A DNA stretch of 64,000 nt from Acidobacteriota bacterium (GTDB lineage: Bacteria > Acidobacteriota > Blastocatellia > Pyrinomonadales > Pyrinomonadaceae), in the NCBI GenBank assembly GCA_023436495.1, contig JAEZIT010000055.1, forward strand, positions 5,084 to 69,083, read 5' to 3'. This document shows positions 53,009 through 60,364 of this stretch, piece by piece. A program made the translations under genes and the position numbers. The notes beneath the pieces are model-generated. The model did not search any database, was not told the DNA's origin, and was given only the letters and a program-made list of their open reading frames with translations. The stretch's first letter is position 1, and each line of letters begins with the position of its first letter.

Positions 53009-53731
53009 TCATAGGGCGCGGGCGAGGGTTAATAAATACACCTCGCCCGCTCCTCTATTTTTCAGGGCCTTTGCACAATGCGAAGCTGTTGCTCCTGTGG
53101 TCAGCACGTCATCTATCAAGAGGATGTTCTTTCCTCTTACCGCGGCATCATCTGAAACTCCGAACGCGTTTATGACAGTGGCCTCGCGGGCCTTTGCATC
53201 CATTCCGGCTCGGTGTTTTGGGGTGTGAGTTCTCCGAAATAGTACGTCCTTATCCGTCTTGATTCCGACATGCCCCGCGATAACGTCAGCCAGCAGTTCC
53301 GCCTGATTGAAACCGCGTTCTAGCAGCCTGGCTTTCGCCAGCGGCGATGGCAATATCATATCTATCGTCGGAAATGCCGTGCGTTCAAAGGCATCGATCA
53401 GCTCGGTACGTACGCGACGCGAAACGGCCGGCCGTACTTTTAATTCGATCACGGCTGCGGCAAGTGCACGTCCGTACGCCCCGGCGGCGCGTGCCAGGGT
53501 GTAAAAATGATCGGTGCAGTCTCCGCATTGTTTTTCGCTCCGGCGCAGGCCGTCACCCAGAAAGGCTCCGCATTTCGTGCAAAGCGTTTCATCTCCCTTA
53601 AATAGATGCGTGTCCGACCAGCATCCGGCACAGGCAATACCGTCGTGATAGCTTTCGACGCCGCCGCCACAAACACGGCAGATCTGCGGATATAGAATGT
53701 TCAGAAGGGAATCGGCGAACGCCTTTAGCAT
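53009..53731 (-). CDS. comF: ComF family phosphoribosyltransferase-like protein
   Basis: A 240-residue protein. The N-terminal zinc finger has four CxxC pairs (CRVC, CAGC, CTKC and CGDC) in residues 14-75. A type I PRTase domain follows, with KARLLERGFNQAELLA and the PRPP-binding loop ILLIDDVLTTGATA. ComF proteins take part in natural competence as DNA-uptake accessory factors, although many bacteria carry them without known competence. The ATG at 53731 is chosen because the zinc finger begins there and GGAGGA lies upstream. A terminator separates it from the dksA-like gene. Confidence 0.92.
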   Translation of the reverse strand: MLKAFADSLLNILYPQICRVCGGGVESYHDGIACAGCWSDTHLFKGDETLCTKCGAFLGDGLRRSEKQCGDCTDHFYTLARAAGAYGRALAAAVIELKVRPAVSRRVRTELIDAFERTAFPTIDMILPSPLAKARLLERGFNQAELLADVIAGHVGIKTDKDVLFRRTHTPKHRAGMDAKAREATVINAFGVSDDAAVRGKNILLIDDVLTTGATASHCAKALKNRGAGEVYLLTLARAL

Positions 53732-53759
53732 CGACGAGGGAGTCCTCCGTTTGGAAAAG

Positions 53760-53786
53760 TAAAAAGCCGAATCGCTTCGGCTTTTC
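53760..53786 (-). terminator. Intrinsic terminator after the dksA-like gene
   Basis: AAAAGCCGAA-TCGC-TTCGGCTTTT forms a perfect 10-base-pair hairpin with A/T runs, 11 bases after the stop of the minus-strand DksA/TraR-like gene. It ends the obgE-nadD-rsfS-rlmH-dksA unit. Confidence 0.85.
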
Positions 53787-53796
53787 GTCGGTGATT

Positions 53797-54150
53797 TTAT
53801 TCGTCTTCGAGCAGTCCTTGTTCCAGGAGTTCTTGGCAGTTCAGACAATAACGTGCCCAAGGAATGGCGGCGAGGCGCTTAGGATTTATCGCTTCTTCAC
53901 AATTCTGGCAAAGCCCATATTCTTCATCGTCGATTCGAAGCAGGGCCTCATCGATGAGCACAAGCTGCTTGCTTTCATTCTCCGAAACCGCGAGCATCAC
54001 GTTCTTGGAATAGTTCCGCACGGCAAGATCGACCGGATCCGGCGTTTCCGAATCATCGACAGAAAGATCGTTACCGCTAAGTTTTTCAAGTAGCAGCTCG
54101 CGTTCGGCGATCAATTTCTGTTTAATGTCCTTTAAGTTCAATTTACTCAT
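53797..54150 (-). CDS. TraR/DksA family zinc-finger protein
   Basis: A 117-residue protein. A coiled-coil N-terminal region (LKDIKQKLIAERELLLEKL, then a helix to about 75) is followed by the C4 zinc finger CQNCEEAINPKRLAAIPWARYC-LNC (about 81-105) with the family's I-P-x-A-R-x-C signature. Such proteins bind the RNA polymerase secondary channel and modulate rRNA and stress promoters with ppGpp. The coiled-coil tip Asp-x-x-Asp-Ala of true DksA is not clearly present. It overlaps rlmH by ATGA, so it is translationally coupled to ribosome-maturation genes. Confidence 0.92.
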   Translation of the reverse strand: MSKLNLKDIKQKLIAERELLLEKLSGNDLSVDDSETPDPVDLAVRNYSKNVMLAVSENESKQLVLIDEALLRIDDEEYGLCQNCEEAINPKRLAAIPWARYCLNCQELLEQGLLEDE

Positions 54151-54599
54151 TTCTGATATGGAAACCCTTTAATTATTGTAAAAGCCCGATATAACTGTTC
54201 AAGCAATACTACACGAGCCATCTCGTGCGTAAAAGTTAGAAACGATAAGGATAGACTATAATCGGCTCTTTCCGCAACCTCAGACGAGACACCATCGGCA
54301 CCGCCGATCACAAATACGGCCTCCTTCAAGCCGCGGTTCTGCCATTTCTCGATCTCTCGGGCCAACTCGTGTGAGCCTACCGACTTTCCCCGAACGTCCA
54401 GTACGCACACGAAGCTATTTTGATTCAATAATTGCAGGATCCGGTTGCCTTCTATCTCAGGGCCTTCATGGTGCGCCGAATCGCGAACTTCAGCTATCTC
54501 ACATTTAACAAAATGCGAAAGACGCTGCAGGTATTCGTCCTGCAGCGTCCGCCAATTCTTGTCCTTTGTCTTGCCGACCCAAACGAAGCGAAATTTCAC
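54147..54599 (-). CDS. rlmH: 23S rRNA (pseudouridine-1915-N3)-methyltransferase
   Basis: A SPOUT-class methyltransferase acting on helix 69 of 23S rRNA in assembled ribosomes. The 150 residues show the N-terminal FRFVWVGKTKD strand, the FVIGGADGVSSEV knot motif with the S-adenosylmethionine glycine loop, SLSFLTFTHEMARVVLLEQLYRA, and the terminal PYQK (usually PYHK). The start is GTG. It overlaps the dksA-like gene by 4 bases and follows rsfS after 22 bases. Confidence 0.96.
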   Translation of the reverse strand: MKFRFVWVGKTKDKNWRTLQDEYLQRLSHFVKCEIAEVRDSAHHEGPEIEGNRILQLLNQNSFVCVLDVRGKSVGSHELAREIEKWQNRGLKEAVFVIGGADGVSSEVAERADYSLSLSFLTFTHEMARVVLLEQLYRAFTIIKGFPYQK

Positions 54600-54621
54600 T
54601 TAGTTGCTTTCTCCCTGTTGG

Positions 54622-55050
54622 CTAAAACGCCTCTGGAATCTCGACACGCTTGGCATCGCGCCATAGGCGCTCAAGGTCGTAAAACTCTCGCGAATCCTTA
54701 TCGAAAATATGTACGATAAAATCGCCGTAATCCAATAGGACCCATTCGCCGGTACTGTAACCTTCGACACGCACCGGCCGGGAATCGGCCTGTTTTTTTA
54801 ACTGCTCAGTAATCTCGTCGGCGATAGCCTGCACTTGCCGCTGGTTCGTGCCGCTCGCGATTATGAAAAACTCAGCGAAGCTAGCAATCTCGCGAAGGTC
54901 CAGCGCGACCATATTTTCTGCCTTCTTTTCGTCGGCGTACTTTAGCGCCAGCCTAACTTCGCCGTCGAGTTCCATGTACGGAGTTTTGCCGTCGGCCGCG
55001 GGTGTTGCTGCGGCCTTGTGCTGCAGCGCTTTTTCCTGTAATTCTTCCAT
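54622..55050 (-). CDS. rsfS: Ribosome silencing factor
   Basis: RsfS binds uL14 and blocks subunit joining in starved cells. The 142 residues carry the DUF143 core: LALKYADEKKAENMVALDLREIASFAEFFIIASGTNQRQVQAIADEI, EGYSTGEWVLLDYGDFIVHIF and FYDLERLWRDAK. A 30-residue Ala/Lys-rich N-terminal extension precedes it. The ATG overlaps the nadD stop (TAATG), the standard nadD-rsfS arrangement. Confidence 0.96.
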   Translation of the reverse strand: MEELQEKALQHKAAATPAADGKTPYMELDGEVRLALKYADEKKAENMVALDLREIASFAEFFIIASGTNQRQVQAIADEITEQLKKQADSRPVRVEGYSTGEWVLLDYGDFIVHIFDKDSREFYDLERLWRDAKRVEIPEAF

Positions 55051-55709
55051 TACTTATAAATCTGATATTTTTCGATGTATTTTGCAACCTCTGCAGGGAC
55101 GCGGGTGCGCCATTTTTCCCCTGCGCTCCGAATATCTTGCCTGATGCCCGACGCCGAGATGTCCAGATTTACGACATCGGTCACGTATATGGCGTCGCGC
55201 GACGATGAAACAGGGACCGGGCCTGCCGGCAGGTTCCGAAGGTCCACGACCTTGGCCCTGATATCATCCGTTACATGCGAAAATCCGATCTCGTGCCCGG
55301 GCCGCGTGACAACAATGTGATTCGAAAGGTTCAGCACGAGTTCCCATTCGCGCCATGTCCGTATGTCCTGCCAAGAATCTGCACCCATCACGAAATAGAT
55401 CTGCGCATCCGGCAGCTCGCGGTTCAAACGCGTCAGCGTCTCGAACGTGTACGGACGCTCGGGCGCCTCAATCTCGATTGGCGAGACCTTTAATTTTTCA
55501 TCATTCGCTGTCGAAAGGCAGAGCATGGCATAACGGTGCAATGGGGAAACGGGTTTGCTATGTTTATGCGGGGCGTGAAAGGCCGGAACGTAATAAAATT
55601 CGTCCAAGCTGAATGCTTTCAGCAATTCACGGCCAATCGTGAGGTGTCCGCAATGGAACGGATCGAACGACCCGCCGTAAAATGCGATTCGCTTCATAGA
55701 GAGATTCAT
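55050..55709 (-). CDS. nadD: Nicotinate-nucleotide adenylyltransferase
   Basis: Makes nicotinate adenine dinucleotide in NAD synthesis. The 219 residues start MNLSMKRIAFYGGSFDPFHCGHL, with the nucleotidyltransferase GSFDPxHxGH motif, and end with the ISASGIRQDIRSAG (SxTxxR-like) motif, in which S-x-S replaces S-S/T-x-I. The first ATG overlaps the obgE stop as ATGA, supporting it over an internal ATG four codons later. It is coupled to rsfS downstream. Confidence 0.95.
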   Translation of the reverse strand: MNLSMKRIAFYGGSFDPFHCGHLTIGRELLKAFSLDEFYYVPAFHAPHKHSKPVSPLHRYAMLCLSTANDEKLKVSPIEIEAPERPYTFETLTRLNRELPDAQIYFVMGADSWQDIRTWREWELVLNLSNHIVVTRPGHEIGFSHVTDDIRAKVVDLRNLPAGPVPVSSSRDAIYVTDVVNLDISASGIRQDIRSAGEKWRTRVPAEVAKYIEKYQIYK

Positions 55710-56743
55710 GCGGCGGAATCTGCCGCCATATGTTCATCGCCGAGCCCATCTGCACGCAGCCGTTCGGAAACCGCCGAGACAAGCTCTTTAACTCCTTTAT
55801 TTGTGACAGACGAGATCGCGAAAAATTCCTTTCCGTCTGCCACCGCCCGCTCGCGCAATTTCTCCAAACGATCGGGCTCATCGATCGCGTCCGTTTTCGT
55901 TGCCACGACGATCTGCGGCCGTTCGCCGAGATCGCTGCTGTAATTTGCCAACTCGTGATTGATTATCTCGTAATCCGAGACCGGATCGCGGCCCGAAAGC
56001 GAGGACACGTCCACAAGATGAAGCATTAGTTTGGTCCGTTCGACGTGCCGAAGGAATCTGTCACCGAGGCCAGCGCCTTCTGAAGCTCCTTCGATCAACC
56101 CTGGAATGTCAGCTACGACAAAAGTTCTGAAGTCCCCCATATCGACGACGCCGAGGTTCGGCTCGAGGGTTGTGAACGGATAATCGGCGATCTTCGGTTT
56201 TGCCGCGGATATAACGCTGATCAGCGTCGATTTTCCTGCGTTCGGGAACCCGACGAGTCCCACATCGGCCAAAAGCTTTAGCTCCAACTGCAGTTCGCGT
56301 TCGCCGCCAGGACGGCCCGTATAATGAAACTTCGGGGCTCGGCGCGTCGGCGTTGCGAAATGGGCATTGCCCCAGCCGCCTTTGCCACCCTTGGCCGCAC
56401 GATACCGTTGACCTGCTTCCGTAAAATCGAAGAGCAGTTCGCCCGATTCGGCGTCGAACACTTGCGTTCCGACAGGCACCATTACCACTTCGTCGCGGCC
56501 GTCCCTGCCGTATCGGTTGGAACCTTCCCCGTGTTTACCGCGTTCGGCCTTGTGCTCGGGATTATAACGAAGGTGCAGCAGTGTGTTAAGTCCTTCGCCC
56601 GCTTCGAGCCATACGTCGCCGCCTCGGCCGCCGTCGCCGCCCGAGGGCCCGCCCCGCGGTACGAATTTTTCGCGGCGAAATGCCGTCACGCCGTCTCCGC
56701 CGTCGCCCGCCTTTACCTTGATCTTTACCCGGTCAATAAACAC
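55706..56743 (-). CDS. obgE: GTPase Obg
   Basis: An essential ribosome-associated GTPase for 50S assembly. The 345 residues comprise the glycine-rich Obg fold (FIDRVKIKVKAGDGGDGVTAFRREK to about 158) and a G domain with G1 GFPNAGKST, G2 YPFTTLEPN, G3 DIPGLIEGA and G4 ATKTDAID. There is no C-terminal OCT domain, as is common outside Firmicutes. The start is GTG. It is first in the minus-strand operon that continues into nadD, rsfS, rlmH and the dksA-like gene. Confidence 0.97.
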   Translation of the reverse strand: MFIDRVKIKVKAGDGGDGVTAFRREKFVPRGGPSGGDGGRGGDVWLEAGEGLNTLLHLRYNPEHKAERGKHGEGSNRYGRDGRDEVVMVPVGTQVFDAESGELLFDFTEAGQRYRAAKGGKGGWGNAHFATPTRRAPKFHYTGRPGGERELQLELKLLADVGLVGFPNAGKSTLISVISAAKPKIADYPFTTLEPNLGVVDMGDFRTFVVADIPGLIEGASEGAGLGDRFLRHVERTKLMLHLVDVSSLSGRDPVSDYEIINHELANYSSDLGERPQIVVATKTDAIDEPDRLEKLRERAVADGKEFFAISSVTNKGVKELVSAVSERLRADGLGDEHMAADSAA

Positions 56744-56796
56744 TTGTGAGTACTGATTTTAGATTCTGCGATTCGGATAAGCAATGCGCAAACACA

Positions 56797-56836
56797 ACAA
56801 AGGCGTCGCTCTAAGTTATTAAAGCAACGCCTTTGT
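56797..56836 (-). terminator. Terminator-like hairpin at the end of the candidate RNA
   Basis: ACAAAGGCGTCGCT (56797-56810) pairs with AGCAACGCCTTTGT (56823-56836), with one mismatch. On the minus strand it is followed by a T-rich but interrupted GTTGTGTTT. It separates the hairpin-rich region from obgE. Confidence 0.55.
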
Positions 56837-57296
56837 ATTCCTTTTGAACACCGAAATGTTCACAAGGGGTTGCGAATCAAGCATGCACACACTCGGTTCG
56901 CGATTTTGTATCCCGAGAGAACTCTGCGGAGAGTATCTTCCGGTCAGCACTCAAAATGAATTATCAAGTTGTTGTGCAATGAAGCACGGTGCCATTAGGT
57001 TTTTTGTTGGGTGGCTTTTCCTCCACCGCCGGTTACGTGTCCGGCAACGAGGCTCAACAGCCGAAGCTGTGAGCGGCCTTTGCACCCGATTGGCTGATCA
57101 TTTCCAACGGGCGTTACTCGTTTTTATCCGAGTAACTTCTGAAAGTCCCGAAGAACTTTCCAGCAAGCCTTTCGGCTTCGATCAGGGCGTAAATAGCTGC
57201 ATCGGCTTCCGCTGCGTGCTGCTCTCGAACAATGCGTCGCCGCTTCTGTTCGCCTCTCCCTGTATCGGTCAAACGCCCGTAAGCGAATTTGACTGT
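56797..57296 (-). ncRNA. Candidate structured non-coding RNA of about 500 bases, unassigned
   Basis: Between a minus-strand promoter and a terminator-like hairpin the sequence contains at least eleven close local hairpins. Read on the minus strand, several are capped by stable tetraloops: GCC-GAAA-GGC (57165-57178), a 7-pair stem with TTCG (57141-57160), CAGC-TTCG-GCTG inside a GCTCA/TGAGC stem (57052-57074), and GAACAT-TTCG-GTGTTC (56846-56861). Others are GTTACTCG/CGAGTAAC (57113-57136), CCCGTTGG/CCAATCGGG with a bulge (57085-57111), GCCGG/CCGGC (57028-57045), GGTGG/CCACC (57010-57027), ACTCT/AGAGT (56921-56934) and CTCGG/CCGAG (56892-56917). UUCG and GNRA loops appear only in minus-strand reading, which sets the direction. 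I do not see the conserved cores of RNase P RNA, tmRNA, SRP RNA or a group II intron. A frame of about 52 codons (TTG start, ending in the 57113-57136 stem) is an alternative for the 5' part. Confidence 0.45.
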
Positions 57297-57302
57297 AGAG
57301 CG

Positions 57303-57330
57303 ATTCTACACCCGAAAATTTCTTTGTCAA
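57303..57330 (-). promoter_or_regulatory. Sigma-70 promoter reading into the hairpin-rich region
   Basis: On the minus strand TTGACA (57330-57325) and TAGAAT (57308-57303) are spaced by 16 bases, a full -35 and a five-of-six -10. The predicted start is near 57296. The -10 lies inside a small hairpin (TGTAGA/TCTACA). Confidence 0.65.
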
Positions 57331-57372
57331 GAAGAATCTACTTTAAGTGTCACCCTAATTTTATCGGGGTGC

Positions 57373-57416
57373 TGTGGAAAAACTGTGGAAATTTGATGTG
57401 GAAAAATTGTGGATAA
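57373..57416 (-). other. Cluster of four DnaA-box-like sites, candidate origin element or DnaA-regulated region
   Basis: Minus-strand 9-mers: TTATCCACA (57416-57408, exact consensus), TTTTCCACA (57405-57397), ATTTCCACA (57392-57384) and TTTTCCACA (57381-57373). Starts are spaced by 11, 13 and 11 bases, so the boxes face the same side of the helix. An A/T-rich stretch (57495-57543) and a 12-base palindrome, GACGATATCGTC (57477-57488), lie nearby. No dnaA, dnaN, mnmG or rpmH is in the window, so origin function is inferred from the box array only. The array also lies about 40 bases upstream of the minus-strand promoter. Confidence 0.6.
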
Positions 57417-57533
57417 CGTGCCAACTTGTCTGTCCCCAAAAATTAGGGGGCCGGCGACACCATCGTTCCCCCCTGTGACGATATCGTCGAGGTTCGAAAA
57501 AAAAATCGCGAGCGAAAATTATTCGTCAAAGCG

Positions 57534-57574
57534 CAAAAAATTCGCACGTGCCTTGCGTTTGGCACGTGCGAATT
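57534..57574 (-). terminator. Intrinsic terminator after rpmA
   Basis: AATTCGCACGTGCC (57539-57552) pairs perfectly with GGCACGTGCGAATT (57561-57574). On the minus strand six T residues follow. It lies 20 bases after the rpmA stop and ends the rplU-rpmA unit. Confidence 0.93.
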
Positions 57575-57593
57575 ATAAAACCTAGTACCTTAC

Positions 57594-57878
57594 TTAGGCC
57601 GCCTTCAGTTCGAGCTCGGGTGCGCCTTCGGCGTAAACGCTGATAAACTTGCCCTTCTGACCTTTGTTCTCGAACTTCACAAATCCCTCGATCAGCGCGA
57701 ACAGCGTATCGTCCTTACCGCGGCCGACATTGCTGCCGGGTTTCCATTTCGTGCCGCGCTGGCGTGCAAGAATATTGCCGCCGAGCACGTGCTCACCGCC
57801 GAACTTCTTGAGGCCAAGCCGCTTCGAATGCGAATCGCGTCCGTTTCTTGATGATCCTACACCTTTCTTATGAGCCAT
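57594..57878 (-). CDS. rpmA: 50S ribosomal protein bL27
   Basis: A protein of 94 residues, near the peptidyl-transferase centre. It begins MAHKKGVGSSRNGRDS and continues RLGLKKFGGEHVLGGNILARQRG, the highly conserved bL27 N-terminal arm without the Firmicutes-type cleaved leader. It follows rplU after an 86-base A/T-rich spacer. It is followed by a strong terminator, so it is separated from obgE, with which it is often contiguous in other genomes, by the 850-base non-coding region. Confidence 0.97.
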   Translation of the reverse strand: MAHKKGVGSSRNGRDSHSKRLGLKKFGGEHVLGGNILARQRGTKWKPGSNVGRGKDDTLFALIEGFVKFENKGQKGKFISVYAEGAPELELKAA

Positions 57879-57964
57879 ATCACATTTTCGATTTTAGATC
57901 TTCGATTTGCGATCTTAAGGAATGTCTTCCGATCGCATATTGAAAATTGAAAATCGCAAATCTC

Positions 57965-58258
57965 CTATATCTTTTCGATCTTGATCTCCGTGAATCCTTG
58001 ACGGTGACCTTGCTTGCGTTTGTACTGTTTGCGGCGCTTTTTCTTGAAAACGATGATCTTGTCACCTTTTCCGTGACCGATGACAGTTGCCTTCAGCATA
58101 GCTCCGCCGCCGATCTGGGCGTCTTTGCCTTCGCCGACAACTAATGCTTCTATATCGACCGAATCGCCCTCTTTACCGGCAATTGTCGGAACGCGAAGCG
58201 TCTGTCCTTCGGTTACCGGAAATTGTTTTCCGCCTGTTCTAATGATTGCGTAACTCAT
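57965..58258 (-). CDS. rplU: 50S ribosomal protein bL21
   Basis: A protein of 97 residues with the bL21 pattern: YAIIRTGGKQFPVTEGQTLRV at the N-terminus and KIIVFKKKRRKQYKRKQGHRQ near the C-terminus. AAGGAG lies before the ATG. It is transcribed ahead of rpmA as in most bacteria. The upstream 190 bases (58259-58448), shared with a divergent membrane-protein gene, probably hold the promoter. I see no clear hexamers there. Confidence 0.97.
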   Translation of the reverse strand: MSYAIIRTGGKQFPVTEGQTLRVPTIAGKEGDSVDIEALVVGEGKDAQIGGGAMLKATVIGHGKGDKIIVFKKKRRKQYKRKQGHRQGFTEIKIEKI

Positions 58259-58448
58259 TGTTGTTTATCTCCTTCGCCAAGAGGACGGCTCGCCCTATAG
58301 CCGAAAAGATAAAATTCTAGCGAAAACCATCCGTAAGGTCAACCCGAGAGCCGCCTATTTCCAACGAAAGTATTTCGTTGCCGCAACTTCCCGGGCCATG
58401 CTACAATCGCCGCGTTTCACCTGATTTCCCAAGGAGCTCCCGTACAAA

Positions 58449-58931
58449 ATGGAAAACATATTCTCATCCGGGGACGAGCCGGCCGATGTCGGCCCCGATC
58501 CGGAATTGGTCGCCACAATGAAAAGCGGCGCGAACTGGTTCTACTGGATCGCGGGCCTTTCGCTCGTAAATTCGCTTATATTGGCGTTCGGGGGCGACGT
58601 AAACTTCATCCTGGGCCCCGCCGCCACGCAGATCGTTGACGCCCTGGCCATCGCGTTCTCAGAAGAGGGTGCGTTTTCGGCACTTCGAGCCGCCGCATTC
58701 GCGGTTAATTTATTGATCGCGGGTCTTTTTGTTGCGTTCGGGTATTTCGGCCGCAAAGGCGTACTCACGGCGTTTATTGTCGGGATCGTCATTTACGTTT
58801 TCGATGGCTTGGTGTACCTGTATTTTGAAGATATGCTGGCTGCCGGATTCCACGTCTTCGCCCTTATCTTTATAGGAAAAGGAGTGTGGGCGGCAGTCAA
58901 TCTGCGCCCGTACGTTGAACAAACCAACTAG
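58449..58931 (+). CDS. Four-helix membrane protein of unknown function
   Basis: A 160-residue protein with a polar acidic N-terminus (ENIFSSGDEPADVGPDPE) and four hydrophobic segments (about 32-50, 78-100, 102-123 and 130-150), including WFYWIAGLSLVNSLILAFGG and VLTAFIVGIVIYVFDGLVYLYF. AAGGAG precedes the ATG. No named family is recognised. Similar short proteins starting with an acidic leader and WFYWIAGLSL occur widely as conserved hypotheticals. It is convergent with hpt, 11 bases apart. Confidence 0.75.
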   Translation: MENIFSSGDEPADVGPDPELVATMKSGANWFYWIAGLSLVNSLILAFGGDVNFILGPAATQIVDALAIAFSEEGAFSALRAAAFAVNLLIAGLFVAFGYFGRKGVLTAFIVGIVIYVFDGLVYLYFEDMLAAGFHVFALIFIGKGVWAAVNLRPYVEQTN

Positions 58932-58942
58932 ATCTTCTGCTC

Positions 58943-59518
58943 TTAGGCCGCGGACGGATCTTTGACCACGGCAATAAACGGAAGGTTCCGATATCTTCCG
59001 GCCGCATCAAGGCCGTATCCAACGACGAACTTATTGGGGATCTGAAATCCGCAGAAATCGATCTTTAGGTCCGTTTTGATGCGGGGTTCCGGTTTGTCCA
59101 GAAACGTGGCGATCTTAAGCGAATTCGCGCCGCGGCTTCCAAGAATTTCCATTAGCCTGAACAGCGTCAAGCCCGTGTCGATTATATCTTCTACCACGAT
59201 GACGTCCTTGCCGCGGATCGGATGCGTCAGATCCTTTAGGATCTCGATGTCGCCGGTGCTTACCGTACCGTCCTTATAGCTCGACACCGCCATAAAATCT
59301 ATGTGCAGCGGCAAGTCTATTTCGCGCATTAGATCGGCCATGAAGACGCACGACCCCTTCAACACTCCGACCAAGACGAGGTCGCGATCCGCGTATTCTC
59401 GTGTGATCTCAGCTCCAATATCCGCCACCCGGGTGCGTATGGCTTCTTCACTGTATAGGACGTCAAGATTAGGATTTGTAAATTCGGATGCTGCTGTTGC
59501 TTTTGTTTCGGCTGACAT
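58943..59518 (-). CDS. hpt: Hypoxanthine phosphoribosyltransferase
   Basis: Salvages hypoxanthine and guanine to IMP and GMP with PRPP. The 191 residues show the type I PRTase signature VIVVEDIIDTGLTLFRL, the flexible-loop region SSYKDGTVSTGD and the purine-binding FVVGYGLD segment. An N-terminal extension of about 12 Ala/Thr-rich residues is present. It is divergent from rpiB, with 75 bases between. Together with tdk, deoB and deoC the window carries several nucleoside-salvage steps. Confidence 0.95.
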   Translation of the reverse strand: MSAETKATAASEFTNPNLDVLYSEEAIRTRVADIGAEITREYADRDLVLVGVLKGSCVFMADLMREIDLPLHIDFMAVSSYKDGTVSTGDIEILKDLTHPIRGKDVIVVEDIIDTGLTLFRLMEILGSRGANSLKIATFLDKPEPRIKTDLKIDFCGFQIPNKFVVGYGLDAAGRYRNLPFIAVVKDPSAA

Positions 59519-59593
59519 ATCGTTTCCGGTTGATTCGAACGGTTTTTAGAAATACTATTCAAACGGGCTCGTCTTTACAAGCGACCGCAGCTT

Positions 59594-60364
59594 ATGGCCG
59601 AAAATACAAGAGAAACCCGCGAGCGTGTGCGTGATCTGGTCCGCGAGGTCCTTCGTACCGTACCCGTTGAAGGCGACGATCCTGAACCGGAGCACGTCAT
59701 TGTAAATTCGCTCCGTGACAAGATGTCTCGCGAATTCGACCGTGACGAATCGAGAAAATCATTGATAACCGAGGTTGACCTTCGCGGCCTCGAAGAAGGC
59801 TCTCGCGTGCGTGTCGCAGAAAACGCAAAGCTTACGCCGCTTGCCGACGACATCGTTCGCGAACGCGGCATTGTGCTTATTCGCAAACAACCGCGGGGCG
59901 GATCATTGAAGGTGCGTTCGGTGGCCGTTGGAGCCGATCATGGCGGCTTTAAATTCAAGGAACAGCTGAAGCAGCATCTCGCCGGCCTTGGCCTCAGCGT
60001 CCGCGATTTCGGCACAAACTCGCCCGACGCGGTCGATTACCCCGATTTTGCACATGCAGTTGCTCGCTCCGTAGGCGAAAGCCATGTCGACGCCGGGATC
60101 ATCATCGACGGAGCCGGTATTGGAAGCGCGATGGCGGCAAATAAGGTTCCGGGCGTACGAGCGGCCGCCTGCTACAGCACGGCTCTCGCCAAAAATTCTC
60201 GCGAGCACAACGGAGCAAATGTCCTGACGCTCGGAAGCGGTCAGAATTCATTCGATGAAGTGAAACAGATCGTCGAAACGTTCCTCTCAGCCGAACTTTC
60301 CGAAGAGCGACACCGCAAACGTGTCGGCAAGATCGACGCCATCGAAAAGCAGTACAAAAGGTGA
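59594..60364 (+). CDS. rpiB: RpiB-family sugar-phosphate isomerase with microcompartment-cargo-like N-terminal extension and altered active site
   Basis: A 256-residue protein. Residues 107-256 are a complete RpiB/LacAB domain (AVGADHGGFKFKEQL, YPDFAHAVA, AANKVPGVRAA, NSREHNGANVLTLG). The catalytic Cys of ribose-5-phosphate isomerase B, normally in CGTGIG, is Asp172 here (IDGAGIG). The first 105 residues are not part of ordinary RpiB: an amphipathic helix (RERVRDLVREVLRTV), a linker, then a small domain, LITEVDL...SRVRVAENAKLTPLADDIVRERGIVLI, of a kind I associate with microcompartment-related proteins. The stop overlaps the deoC GTG by 4 bases. The isomerase substrate is therefore uncertain (pentose 5-phosphate or related). 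Confidence 0.85.
   Translation: MAENTRETRERVRDLVREVLRTVPVEGDDPEPEHVIVNSLRDKMSREFDRDESRKSLITEVDLRGLEEGSRVRVAENAKLTPLADDIVRERGIVLIRKQPRGGSLKVRSVAVGADHGGFKFKEQLKQHLAGLGLSVRDFGTNSPDAVDYPDFAHAVARSVGESHVDAGIIIDGAGIGSAMAANKVPGVRAAACYSTALAKNSREHNGANVLTLGSGQNSFDEVKQIVETFLSAELSEERHRKRVGKIDAIEKQYKR

Noticed and set aside
57010..57030. RNase P RNA-like GAGGAAA segment on the minus strand
   Set aside because: The sequence GGAGGAAAAGCC only loosely resembles the conserved GAGGAAAGUCC element, and the matching ACAGAA region is missing.
57124..57330. Minus-strand 68-codon frame starting at TTG
   Set aside because: Its start codon is the -35 hexamer of the promoter, so it would not be on the transcript.
56844..57416. 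Plus-strand frame of 190 codons in the rpmA-obgE intergenic region
   Set aside because: Rich in Cys, Ser and Arg with no motif, no ribosome site and ending in the DnaA-box repeats (WKNCGN); the hairpins and minus-strand promoter explain the region better.
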